A stretch of 42,411 bases of DNA, from the NCBI RefSeq assembly GCF_949769225.1, contig NZ_CATKPB010000014.1; one strand, written 5' to 3'. Positions 1 through 7,393 of the stretch are shown here, piece after piece. Under the pieces are notes generated by a model that saw only the letters and a program-made list of their open reading frames with translations, was not told the DNA's origin and did no database searches. Within the stretch, counting starts at the first letter, position 1. Every line of letters starts with the position of its first letter. Position numbers and translations under genes: made by a program. The DNA is from Peptoniphilus_A genitalis. GTDB lineage: Bacteria; Bacillota; Clostridia; Tissierellales; Peptoniphilaceae.

Positions 1-115
1 CTAATTGTCCGATTTTTGTTAATTCTGATAGATTATGCCTAGTATATCCAAGTTCTTCTGCTTCTTTGTTGGTGATTACTAAATTTTCTTGTATATAATT
101 TTTAAGTGTATCCAT
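1..115 (-). CDS. AbiEi-type antitoxin / transcriptional regulator, N-terminal part (cut by window edge)
   Basis: Only the first 38 codons are inside the window; the gene runs off the left edge. The start is ATG at 115, preceded by GAGGAGGCGG, so it is well supported. The visible residues (MDTLKNYIQENLVITNKEAE, then ELGYTRHNLSELTKIGQL) have the winged-helix pattern of the AbiEi antitoxin N-terminal domain: an acidic first helix, then a helix-turn-helix of the 'E-L-G-Y-T-R-x-x-L-S-x-L-x-x-x-G' type. In the family this domain binds DNA and autoregulates type IV toxin-antitoxin (AbiE) operons. Whether a toxin gene follows cannot be seen. It may be host flank or the outermost gene of the element. 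Family call is likely; function is inference. Confidence 0.7.
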   Translation of the reverse strand, partial: MDTLKNYIQENLVITNKEAEELGYTRHNLSELTKIGQL

Positions 116-142
116 AGTCCGCCTCCTCTCGTTTACGCTTTT

Positions 143-171
143 ATTATATGTTATAAAAGCGGATATGTAAA
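143..171 (-). promoter_or_regulatory. Promoter of the AbiEi-like gene
   Basis: Read leftward, TTTACA (166-171), a 17-nt spacer, then a perfect TATAAT (143-148), about 27 nt ahead of the ATG at 115. It shows that the AbiEi-like gene has its own sigma-A type promoter. Confidence 0.75.
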
Positions 172-344
172 GTCGGCTTGTGAATGTTTCATATTTTGAA
201 AAGGATGTAACGAATCCTTACTCCCTTTCTAAATTCAATTACATAATTATTCTCAACCTAATGAAACTAATCTCTAATATTTTCCCTTTCTAAAATTATT
301 CTTTCTTAACTCAATATTACTAATATTATTATAGTTTCCCTCCG

Positions 345-436
345 ATTTTCGGAGTTCTTGAATTCTGTTATTCGGAGTTCTTGAATTCTGATTTTCGAAA
401 ATCTGGACTTCTGCTTTTCGGAAATCAGATTTTATA
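345..436. repeat. Four tandem 23-bp units (two near-identical, two degenerate)
   Basis: Units start at 345, 368, 391 and 414. The first two share the 20-mer TTCGGAGTTCTTGAATTCTG (348-367 and 371-390); the third (391-413) matches the second at about 16 of 23 positions; the fourth is weaker. A perfect 14-bp palindrome GATTTTCGAAAATC (390-403) lies at the unit 2/3 junction. The array sits beyond the recombinase terminator, in otherwise gene-free sequence (172-477), where the left end of a TndX/TnpX-type element would be expected. A role as protein-binding iterons or part of the attachment region is inference. Confidence 0.75.
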
Positions 437-477
437 TTATTAGTTATATTTAAAATTTATATGTACCCACTTCCTAG

Positions 478-506
478 AAAAAAAGAGCAGCTTTTAAGCC
501 ACTCTT
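478..506 (-). terminator. Intrinsic terminator after the recombinase gene
   Basis: Read leftward: AAGAGTGGC, loop, GCTGCTCTT, then a run of seven Ts (A run at 478-484 on the plus strand). It lies 43 nt past the recombinase stop. Confidence 0.7.
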
Positions 507-548
507 GTAGAAAGTACAAAATGAGTTTATCTTATTTTTTGTGTTTCC

Positions 549-2468
549 TCATACCGGTTGTAAAACTACTCTTACGTCCATGTAGTTTTTTTGAATCTTT
601 TTTACATATCCTTCTTCATCTTTTTCAAATACAAAATGCTTATAAAACTGCTTAAAATGCAGGATTTCTAAGTTTACATCTTTTGTATCAACGCTATAGC
701 TTCCACGTGTGTTGTCCATAGGATAGGAACACAAATTATTAACCTCGTCGCTTGATTGAGGATACAATTTATTGTCAGTTTCCTCATTAACTTCCTTAGC
801 ATTTTTTCTTCTGCTCTTAAATAATCTTCCGTCCTGAGAATCCTTTTTCCCTGTCTTATATATGATAGTAATCATTGCAGGATCAATTTCTCCTTCATCG
901 TTAGTTCCCCCAATGATGATTTTATCTACTATACTTTCAAATACAGCTCTATCAAAGTCCTCAAGGTATTTATTGGACTCAAGTAATTTTTTAAATCCCT
1001 CAAGCCTTTTCTTCAATGCTTTTTCATCGGTAAGTGTTACCTCTAAAGTCCTCTTTTCTGCAAGTAGTTTCTCTTTACTAATAGCTATTTCATTATACTT
1101 GTCCTGATATATATCCATGCTGATTGACTCATTCAGCCTTAACTCAACAAGATCCTTTTCTTTCTTTAGTATCTTATCAAGTTGATTTGTTATCTTCTTC
1201 AGATCTTTAGCTAAACTGTTGTCTTTCAATTCTTCTTCCACAGTTTTAAGGAATTCATTGGTAATTTCCACATTATTATGGCATACCTGACGATAGCTTT
1301 CCATAAATGCTTTTTCTATGGCTTCTTCTTCAATCCCTTTACTATGCGGACAATACTTCTTTCCGTTTTTAGTAGCATTGACACACTGCCATATAACTTT
1401 TGTATATTCTGAACTCGAATGCCAATTTCTTCTTGAAAGATTATGACCGCAAAATCCACATTCAAGCATACTGCTAAAAGCATATTTTCTTGAATACTTT
1501 TCTCTTTTACCACCATTATTGGCAACAGTATTTCTGTTTTTTGACCTTCTTAATCTAATACCTTGAGCTTTTTCAAAATCTTCTTCTGAAATGATTGGCT
1601 CGTGATGGTTTTCTATATAAAACTTATCCTGTTCTCCATAATTGTCCAATCTTCTCTTTGAAATAGGATCAACCGTATAGGTCTTTCCCATCATAAGATC
1701 CCCTTTATATTTTTCGTTTTTTATGATTCCTAAAACAGTTGTTTCAGTCCATCTTTTATTTCCTCTTGGCGATAAATATCCTTGTTCTTCCAGTTCTCTG
1801 GAAATTACCATACCGCCAACACCTTCAATGTATCTTCTAAAAATATATCTTACAATCTCAGCCTCTTTTTCATTGATAGAAATGCTTTTAGTTTCCGGAT
1901 CATAGTCATAGCCTAAACACCCTTGAAAGCCGACCATTTCTCCTCTTTCCATCTTCATTCTCAAACCTTTTTTGACATTGGCTGAAATGTTCTCTACTTC
2001 CTGTTGAGCAACTGAACTTAAAATTGTTAAAAGCAACTCACCGTCCATTGTTAAGGTGTTTATGTTTTCTTCTTCAAAAAAAACTGCAACATTAAATTCT
2101 TTCAGCTTTCTTACATACTTTAAGGTATCTAATGTATTTCTCGCAAATCTTGATATAGACTTTGTAATTATCATATCTATATCGCCATTCATACAGTCAT
2201 TTATCAACCTTTGAAAGTCAATTCTTCGATCAACCTGTGTTCCTGTTATCGCTTCGTCAGCATATATTCCGGCAAGAGTCCACTCGTTATTCTTCTGTAT
2301 AAATTCTGTGTAGTGTTCTACCTGAGAGTTATAGCTGTTAATCTGATCTTCACTGTCAGTGCTAACTCTGCAATAAGCTGCCACTCTCTTAATTGAGCGT
2401 TCAACACAGCCTGATGCAGTTCTTTTTAGTGTGGTATCACCTTTAATAACTTTTACATCTTTCTTCAC
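549..2468 (-). CDS. Large serine recombinase (TndX/TnpX-like), integrase/excisionase of the element
   Basis: 639 aa. The N-terminal resolvase domain has the catalytic serine in YCRVSTDSEDQ (Ser36) and the conserved ISRFARN segment. It is followed by a recombinase domain (about 190-300), a zinc-ribbon region with CGFCG and a later CPH (about 335-380), a long coiled coil rich in Lys/Glu, and a basic C-terminal tail. Large serine recombinases cut and rejoin attachment sites through a Ser-DNA link and drive excision and integration of Tn4451/Tn5397-type elements. The start is GTG at 2468: AAAGGAGG ends 8 nt ahead of it. An ATG sits 5 nt upstream of this GTG but opens only ATG CAG TGA, in another frame. 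Full length, no missing catalytic residue seen. Transcription is leftward from the promoter at 2508-2536 and ends at 478-506. Confidence 0.95.
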   Translation of the reverse strand: MKKDVKVIKGDTTLKRTASGCVERSIKRVAAYCRVSTDSEDQINSYNSQVEHYTEFIQKNNEWTLAGIYADEAITGTQVDRRIDFQRLINDCMNGDIDMIITKSISRFARNTLDTLKYVRKLKEFNVAVFFEEENINTLTMDGELLLTILSSVAQQEVENISANVKKGLRMKMERGEMVGFQGCLGYDYDPETKSISINEKEAEIVRYIFRRYIEGVGGMVISRELEEQGYLSPRGNKRWTETTVLGIIKNEKYKGDLMMGKTYTVDPISKRRLDNYGEQDKFYIENHHEPIISEEDFEKAQGIRLRRSKNRNTVANNGGKREKYSRKYAFSSMLECGFCGHNLSRRNWHSSSEYTKVIWQCVNATKNGKKYCPHSKGIEEEAIEKAFMESYRQVCHNNVEITNEFLKTVEEELKDNSLAKDLKKITNQLDKILKKEKDLVELRLNESISMDIYQDKYNEIAISKEKLLAEKRTLEVTLTDEKALKKRLEGFKKLLESNKYLEDFDRAVFESIVDKIIIGGTNDEGEIDPAMITIIYKTGKKDSQDGRLFKSRRKNAKEVNEETDNKLYPQSSDEVNNLCSYPMDNTRGSYSVDTKDVNLEILHFKQFYKHFVFEKDEEGYVKKIQKNYMDVRVVLQPV

Positions 2469-2507
2469 TGCATCCGCCTCCTTTTTTGTATCTTTCTATG
2501 CAGTTTA

Positions 2508-2536
2508 ATTATACCACACTCGCAAAACATTATAAA
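2508..2536 (-). promoter_or_regulatory. Candidate recombinase promoter
   Basis: Read leftward: TTTATA (2531-2536), 17-nt spacer, perfect TATAAT (2508-2513), 40 nt ahead of the recombinase GTG. The -35 is only a half match and overlaps the stop of the upstream small gene, so the recombinase could be transcribed both from here and by read-through. Confidence 0.6.
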
Positions 2537-2676
2537 TATAATTCTGTTGAAATGTTGTACTTTTTCATCAGTTTTAACTTTATCTTCTTGTATTCAATAT
2601 CATTTAGTAAATGTTTGGAAAGCAAGATAGATAGCATAGATAATTGGAGGCTGTATTTTAGTAATTCGTTATTCAT
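2530..2676 (-). CDS. Small SHOCT-like protein (48 aa)
   Basis: ATG at 2676 is preceded by AAGGAGGGTTTAGA, a near-perfect ribosome-binding site; the frame stays open for 48 codons. The product begins MNNELLKYSLQLSMLSILLS and continues as a second helix rich in Lys ending KKYNISTELYL. Two short amphipathic helices followed by a Lys-x-x-Leu-x-x-x-Tyr-x-Ile ending match the small SHOCT-type proteins often found just upstream of the recombinase in Firmicutes conjugative transposons, where an excision accessory role is suspected but not shown. It ends 62 nt before the recombinase start, and the recombinase promoter overlaps its stop. Confidence 0.7.
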   Translation of the reverse strand: MNNELLKYSLQLSMLSILLSKHLLNDIEYKKIKLKLMKKYNISTELYL

Positions 2677-2704
2677 TCTAAACCCTCCTTGTTAAAATTC
2701 ATTT

Positions 2705-2743
2705 TTAAGTTTTATGACATTGGTAGGTGCTTGGCAGCAACAT
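2705..2743 (-). CDS. Putative 12-aa leader peptide ahead of the SHOCT-like gene
   Basis: MLLPSTYQCHKT then TAA. The ATG at 2743 follows GGAGGTGAGATTCCT, which contains an extended match to the anti-Shine-Dalgarno sequence at good spacing. It ends 29 nt before the SHOCT-like ATG. Such a strong site before a 12-codon frame suggests a translated leader; no function can be assigned. Confidence 0.4.
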   Translation of the reverse strand: MLLPSTYQCHKT

Positions 2744-2864
2744 AGGAATCTCACCTCCGCCCCTTATTAAGACGAGCCGGCTTAAACTATTGAAGTATCA
2801 TTATCACTACTTGTATCACAGAACAGATTGCCACCTCTGTTTTTTATGTATTCTTATTTATCGC

Positions 2865-2900
2865 TCACTTTCTTGTATCCTTGGCTAACCCAGTATTCAT
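2865..2900 (-). CDS. Putative 11-aa leader peptide, coupled to the preceding mini-ORF
   Basis: MNTGLAKDTRK then TGA. Its ATG overlaps the stop of the 15-codon frame at 2897-2944 (ATGA), the usual geometry for translational coupling. No ribosome-binding site of its own is seen. Confidence 0.3.
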   Translation of the reverse strand: MNTGLAKDTRK

Positions 2901-2944
2901 AGAACCAAAATTGCTTTCAGCAGAAAGGTCATGGCGTAAGTCAT
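2897..2944 (-). CDS. Putative 15-aa hydrophobic leader peptide
   Basis: MTYAMTFLLKAILVL then TGA; the ATG at 2944 follows TGTGGAGAATT. The peptide is strongly hydrophobic. It lies mid-way in the roughly 460-nt stretch between the sigma-like gene and the SHOCT-like gene, which holds no longer gene on either strand. Confidence 0.3.
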   Translation of the reverse strand: MTYAMTFLLKAILVL

Positions 2945-3067
2945 AATTCTCCACAAGTAGATAAAGTCCTACCTTGGTCTATTCAGTTGTCAAAGATCAA
3001 TATTTGAAAGGGATTATTTTCTTTACATTTTCCTATTTGCCATAAGCAGGCTTCTCTCTTATTGAAT

Positions 3068-3118
3068 AAAGTAAAGGAGGTCAAACTCCCCTTCACTTTA
3101 CATAAGGAAAATTTGACC
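3068..3118 (-). promoter_or_regulatory. Competing hairpins directly downstream of the sigma-like gene
   Basis: Two mutually exclusive pairings are visible. AAAGTAAAGGAG (3068-3079) pairs with CTCCCCTTCACTTT (3086-3099), while GGTCAAA (3079-3085) is a perfect complement of TTTGACC (3112-3118). No T run follows, so this is not a plain terminator. It may be a leader RNA structure controlling the SHOCT/recombinase genes. The structures are seen; the role is inference. Confidence 0.4.
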
Positions 3119-3136
3119 CCTTTGGTTACCGAAGTT

Positions 3137-3547
3137 CTAAAGTTCTTCGATGAATTTTTTCAGCTTTTCAAGAATTTTGTTTCTTCTTTTGATTAAAGCC
3201 GGATGTGTAATACTTTTGAGCTTTGCCACTGAGCGAACCGTTTCATCATTGAAATACAAACGCTCTATGATGTCCTTTTCCTCATCGTTTAGTTTTGATA
3301 TAGCATTTCTGACTGCCTCAATCATCATCTGTGTTTCAACAATCTTTTCTACATCAACACTTTCATCAACAATATTATCTACAAAGTGTCCGTCATGATC
3401 CAATGATGAAAAAAAGAGCAAGTGGTTTTTTCTGTCCACCTGCTCCAAATACTTTTCGTGTTCTTTTTCTCGCCAGTAGACTTTATATATCTGCTCGCTG
3501 ACTTTGACCTTTTGCCCATTGACATAAAGGTAATATTCTTTTGGCAT
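3137..3547 (-). CDS. Small sigma-70-family (region 4) protein of the ICE
   Basis: 136 aa, ATG at 3547 after ATGGAGGAAATAAA. The C-terminal half (about 75-136) reads as sigma region 4: a helix ending LNDEEKDIIERLYFNDETVR, then SVAKLKSITHPALIKRRNKI as a helix-turn-helix and a Lys-rich end. The N-terminal half (YYLYVNGQKVKVSEQIYKVY, then WREKEHEKYLEQ) is the short extension typical of the sigma-like ORFs carried beside the integrase genes of many conjugative transposons. There is no region 2, so it may act as a regulator rather than as a full sigma factor. It precedes the recombinase cluster and follows a terminator at 3587-3626, so its expression may depend on read-through or on promoters not recognised here. 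Confidence 0.85.
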   Translation of the reverse strand: MPKEYYLYVNGQKVKVSEQIYKVYWREKEHEKYLEQVDRKNHLLFFSSLDHDGHFVDNIVDESVDVEKIVETQMMIEAVRNAISKLNDEEKDIIERLYFNDETVRSVAKLKSITHPALIKRRNKILEKLKKFIEEL

Positions 3548-3564
3548 TTTATTTCCTCCATTTC

Positions 3565-3626
3565 TTTTTTGTCTGCGTTTTTAGACAAAAAAGGAGGACT
3601 TCTGCACATAGGCATAAGAAGTCCTC
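3565..3626 (-). terminator. Terminator plus downstream hairpin in the leader of the sigma-like gene
   Basis: Read leftward: a perfect 10-bp stem GAGGACTTCT/AGAAGTCCTC (arms 3594-3603 and 3617-3626) followed by six Ts (3587-3592). That T run is itself the left arm of a second perfect 10-bp stem TTTTTTGTCT/AGACAAAAAA (3565-3574 with 3583-3592). The ATG of the sigma-like gene is 18 nt further on. It ends the transporter transcript or attenuates the sigma-like gene. Confidence 0.8.
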
Positions 3627-3694
3627 TGAAATGAAAGAATTTAATTATTTTTTCAATATATAAATATGGATATAAAAATGGAATATATGATAAA

Positions 3695-3757
3695 TTACAA
3701 ATCCCAAAAACAATTCTTTGTTCTACATACTATTTCTAAAAATTGTAATGCTATCAT
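3695..3757 (-). CDS. Possible 20-aa peptide after the ABC transporter gene
   Basis: ATG at 3757 follows TTAGGAGGAGTT and opens 20 codons (starts MIALQFLEIV, ends NCFWDL) before TAA. It begins 21 nt past the transporter stop. It could be a tiny peptide or the stump of a gene lost during cargo rearrangement; no family recognised. Confidence 0.3.
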   Translation of the reverse strand: MIALQFLEIVCRTKNCFWDL

Positions 3758-3778
3758 AACTCCTCCTAATCATTTAAT

Positions 3779-5527
3779 TCATTTAATGCACCATCCTTCT
3801 GCACTTTCTTTAATATCAATAAATCTTTTATAAGTACCATCCTGAACAACTAATTCTCTATGAGTACCTTGCTGAACTACTCTGCCATTATCAATAACTA
3901 ATATTTGATCTGAGTCTTGTATTGTTGCTAACCTATGAGCAATTACAATGACAGTTTTACCTTTCGTTAGAGAGCTTATTGCTTTTTGAATCAAATGCTC
4001 ATTTTCAGGATCAATACTTGCTGTTGCTTCATCAAGAATTACAATAGGTGAGTCCTTTAGAATAGCTCTTGCTATTGAAATACGCTGTTTTTCACCTCCA
4101 GATAATGTTGCTCCCGCATCTCCTATAATAGTGTCATATCCATTAGGTAATTTTGAAATAAAGTCATGACAATGTGCTTTTTTTGATGCTTCTATAATTT
4201 CTTCATCACTTGCACTCGGATTACCGAATAATATATTATTTTTTATACTGTCATTAAATAGATATACTTTTTGAAATACCATTGATATGTTCTTTAATAA
4301 ACTATCGCAGGTTATATCTTTTATATTATGACCTCCAATAGTTATTGATCCACTATTTACATCATAAAATCGTGCTATCAAATTACAAATAGTTGTCTTT
4401 CCACTACCAGATGGACCTACAATAGCAGTCGTACTACCTTCGTAAATATCAAAAGATATATTATTTAATATCTGCTTTTTATCATACGAAAAACAAACAT
4501 CAGAAAATTTTATATCATAATGATTTAAATCAACCTCTTTACCATTCTCATCTATAATCTCTGCATTTTCTATCTTGGACAATTTATCTAATGTTTTATT
4601 CACAACTTCTATAACATGAATTGCGTTACTCAAAGGCTCTATCTGACTAAACATCACAAATGAAAACATATCCATCATTACCATTATGTCGAACTCCATT
4701 TTACCAACATATGTTAAATATGCACTTACTGCCACTATTCCAACAGATGTTGCTTTAAGAATAAATTGATGCAAGCAATTATATGGACAGTTTTCTACTT
4801 CAATTCTAATATTGAGATCCTTGTGATTTTTATATGCTGTTTCAATCCCTTTAATTGATACTCCTTCTTGTTTAAATGCTTTTATTGTTTGCATACCCCT
4901 TAAAAACTCAATTGTATTTTCCACAATGTCATCTTGAGCTTTCTGATGCAAACTTGCATTTCTATCACTAATTTTAGCTGCAATATATAAGAATATCGCA
5001 GATAAAACTACTCCAATAAACGAAATAGCTCCTGCCAAGGGGCAATAAAATAGCAAAAACAAGATCATAACAAAAACTGTAATGTATCCATTAACAACAG
5101 TATTGATCATATTCATAGATAACATTTCAATAAAGGAAAGATCTGTTGTAACCGCAGAAGAAATTTCTCCCATATTATTACTATTAAAGAACCCAAGGGA
5201 AACTCGCTTCAAAATATTTCCCAATCGAATACGCTGCTTTGCAGTAGCTTCACAGCCTACACTTTCTTGCGAACACGCCCTTAAATAAGAAAATACAAAT
5301 CTACCACCTACCACAATAATCATTAAAATCGTTATATATATTATTTGCTTGTAATCAATTTTTTGAATGCCATTATAATCATTCCAAATTAATTTCAATC
5401 CGTATGCAGCGAGAATTATCGGCATTGATGTGAAAATACTATTTATAAAAGCATACACAAACCCGATATAGATACGCTTTTTAAAATTTCCAGTCCAATT
5501 TATAAGCCTTTTTATCATTCTAAACAT
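3779..5527 (-). CDS. ABC transporter half-molecule (TMD-NBD), YbtQ/IrtB-like
   Basis: 582 aa. ATG at 5527 overlaps the TAA of the upstream partner (TAATG) and follows GGAGGAGCTGTA; an in-frame start further upstream would lie inside the partner and lacks this site. Domain order: ABC exporter-fold membrane domain with about six helices (1-310), then an ATPase domain with Walker A GPSGSGKTT, signature LSGGEKQRIS, Walker B IVILDEATASIDPENE and H-loop IAHRL. Two adjacent half-transporters beside an AraC regulator and ECF genes are the arrangement known from metallophore (yersiniabactin-type) importers and related streptococcal operons. The pair would form a heterodimer in the membrane. Import of a metal chelate is inferred from this context; export cannot be excluded from sequence alone. 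Confidence 0.85.
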   Translation of the reverse strand: MFRMIKRLINWTGNFKKRIYIGFVYAFINSIFTSMPIILAAYGLKLIWNDYNGIQKIDYKQIIYITILMIIVVGGRFVFSYLRACSQESVGCEATAKQRIRLGNILKRVSLGFFNSNNMGEISSAVTTDLSFIEMLSMNMINTVVNGYITVFVMILFLLFYCPLAGAISFIGVVLSAIFLYIAAKISDRNASLHQKAQDDIVENTIEFLRGMQTIKAFKQEGVSIKGIETAYKNHKDLNIRIEVENCPYNCLHQFILKATSVGIVAVSAYLTYVGKMEFDIMVMMDMFSFVMFSQIEPLSNAIHVIEVVNKTLDKLSKIENAEIIDENGKEVDLNHYDIKFSDVCFSYDKKQILNNISFDIYEGSTTAIVGPSGSGKTTICNLIARFYDVNSGSITIGGHNIKDITCDSLLKNISMVFQKVYLFNDSIKNNILFGNPSASDEEIIEASKKAHCHDFISKLPNGYDTIIGDAGATLSGGEKQRISIARAILKDSPIVILDEATASIDPENEHLIQKAISSLTKGKTVIVIAHRLATIQDSDQILVIDNGRVVQQGTHRELVVQDGTYKRFIDIKESAEGWCIK

Positions 5528-7296
5528 TACAGCTCCTCCTTCCCGTTTGAATTTGCCGACCAATTTTTTGCCCCAACATGTGCAAGCCACATATTTTTAT
5601 AAAGATTATTAGTATCTAATAATTCCTCATGCTTTCCAACCGCCTGGATTTCTCCACTATTTATGACAAAAATTCTGTCTGCATTTTTAATAGTAGAAAG
5701 CCTATGAGCTATTACCAACAATAGCTTTCCTTTCGATAATGCACCTAAAGATTGTTGTAACTTGCTTTCATTTTCAGGATCCGTAAATGCAGTAGCTTCA
5801 TCTAAAATAACAATCGGGGAATCTTTTAAAATCATTCTTGCAATAGAAATTCTCTGTTTTTCTCCACCGGATAATTTATTTCCTGCATTTCCCACAATTG
5901 TGTCATATCCATCTTCCAATGTTTGTATAAACTCATCACAGCAAGCTAATTTTGCCGCTTGGAAAACTTCATCATCTGTTGCTCCCGGATTTCCTAATCT
6001 AATATTTTCTTTAACAGAACAATTAAATAGATATGTGTCTTGTGTAACAAAGCTTATTAATTCATTTAACTTTGAAATAGGTATGTCTTTAATATCCTTT
6101 CCACCAATATAAATATTTCCTTCTGTAGTATCCCAAAATCTTGCTATTAATCTTGCTATTGTCGTTTTACCACTACCAGATGGTCCAACTAAAGCTATGA
6201 AGTGTTTGTTTTCAAAAATACAATTTATTTTAGATAACACTTTGTTCGCCATATTTCCATCATATGAGAAAGAAACATTTTGAAGTTTGATGTTACAGTC
6301 TGTTATTTCAATGTCTTGTTTTGAATTGCTCAATACTGGTATTTGAAGTAATTTATCTACATCATGCAAAGCATATTCTATCGCCTTTGCTTCATTGATA
6401 TAATTGGTAAAATTCATCATAGGTCCCACTACTCCCAATGATAAAATTAAAGAAATGACTAAATTCTGTGGGGAGATTTCTCCGTTCAAATAGAGTATCA
6501 ATCCTACTGGTAACACACCCAAAAATGTAGATGGAAGTACTGCGTTACCAAAATTCATATATTTCCAAACGCCCTTATACCAAGCCAGTGTTGAGTCTCT
6601 GAAAGTTTCTATAGCTTCTACAAATCGTTTATATGAATTGGTTGATTGATTAAAAGCTTTAATTACTTCAATACCTTCTACATATTCAACAATTACTCCA
6701 TTAACATAATTGCTTGTTTCCATGTATTTTGCATATTCCTCATTAAAATTTCTCATCATAAGCATATAAGCTGTTCCTGCAATTGGAACCGTAATTAACA
6801 TGGAAATTGCCATTCTCCAATCTATGAACACCAAATAAGCAAACACACTTATAGAAAGAGTTATATTTGATATGCATTCAGGGATCACATGAGCTAATGG
6901 CAATTCAATTGTTTCTACTCTATCAACTATTACACTTTTTAGTTTTCCTACGGATTCTCCTAATACATATCCTAAAGGAGCATCAATTAACTTTTTAGCC
7001 AAACTCAGCCTTATGTTTTCAAGTATTTTATATGCAGAAAAATGAGACAATGTTGTTGAAATACCATGAAATAAATATCTAACCCCATATCCTAAAACAG
7101 CTATAGTACAATAATGTAAAATTTGATTTAAGATTATATTTTTATTTACAAACAAAGTAATAATCTTGTATATACACCAATATGGCACTATTCCTGCGAA
7201 TACTCCTATAATGGCAAAAATTACCGATAAAATTATTCTCCATTTGCATTGCGATGCAAACGAAAAAGCTATTGAAATCCAACTTTTTTGTTTCAT
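5527..7296 (-). CDS. ABC transporter half-molecule (TMD-NBD), YbtP/IrtA-like partner
   Basis: 589 aa, ATG at 7296 after TTAGGAGGTTAAAAACT. An N-terminal exporter-fold membrane domain (about 1-320) is followed by an ATPase domain: Walker A GPSGSGKTTIARLIARFWDT, signature LSGGEKQRIS, Walker B IVILDEATAFTDPENE, H-loop IAHRLST. The D-loop reads AFTD rather than the usual SALD-like form, a feature worth noting for possible asymmetry with the partner (ASID). Its stop overlaps the partner start by one base, so the two are translationally coupled. It is preceded by direct repeats at 7329-7367 that could bind the AraC regulator encoded immediately upstream. Confidence 0.85.
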   Translation of the reverse strand: MKQKSWISIAFSFASQCKWRIILSVIFAIIGVFAGIVPYWCIYKIITLFVNKNIILNQILHYCTIAVLGYGVRYLFHGISTTLSHFSAYKILENIRLSLAKKLIDAPLGYVLGESVGKLKSVIVDRVETIELPLAHVIPECISNITLSISVFAYLVFIDWRMAISMLITVPIAGTAYMLMMRNFNEEYAKYMETSNYVNGVIVEYVEGIEVIKAFNQSTNSYKRFVEAIETFRDSTLAWYKGVWKYMNFGNAVLPSTFLGVLPVGLILYLNGEISPQNLVISLILSLGVVGPMMNFTNYINEAKAIEYALHDVDKLLQIPVLSNSKQDIEITDCNIKLQNVSFSYDGNMANKVLSKINCIFENKHFIALVGPSGSGKTTIARLIARFWDTTEGNIYIGGKDIKDIPISKLNELISFVTQDTYLFNCSVKENIRLGNPGATDDEVFQAAKLACCDEFIQTLEDGYDTIVGNAGNKLSGGEKQRISIARMILKDSPIVILDEATAFTDPENESKLQQSLGALSKGKLLLVIAHRLSTIKNADRIFVINSGEIQAVGKHEELLDTNNLYKNMWLAHVGAKNWSANSNGKEEL

Positions 7297-7328
7297 AGTT
7301 TTTAACCTCCTAAAAAAAATAGAACTGC

Positions 7329-7367
7329 CAATTCTATTGACAATTCTATTATAAAAAATATTCTATT
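7329..7367 (-). promoter_or_regulatory. Direct repeats between araC-like and ABC genes, candidate activator site
   Basis: CAATTCTATT occurs at 7329-7338 and 7341-7350 (12-bp period), with a degenerate third copy ATATTCTATT at 7358-7367. A TATAAT-like sequence (7349-7354, leftward) lies among them. Tandem direct repeats near a promoter fit binding by an AraC-family regulator, whose gene is adjacent. Binding is inference. Confidence 0.45.
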
Positions 7368-7393
7368 TTATTTCTCCTCTAAACAGTGTTTAC

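Noticed and set aside
345..436. Tandem repeats as a CRISPR array
   Set aside because: Units abut with no unique spacers and quickly degenerate; no cas genes are present.
2897..3136. Possible tRNA or other structured housekeeping RNA in the leader
   Set aside because: No cloverleaf, CCA end or known riboswitch core can be traced; only local hairpins.
5762..6112. 116-codon rightward frame within the ABC gene
   Set aside because: Antisense shadow of the ATPase domain; Ser/Phe-rich, no RBS.
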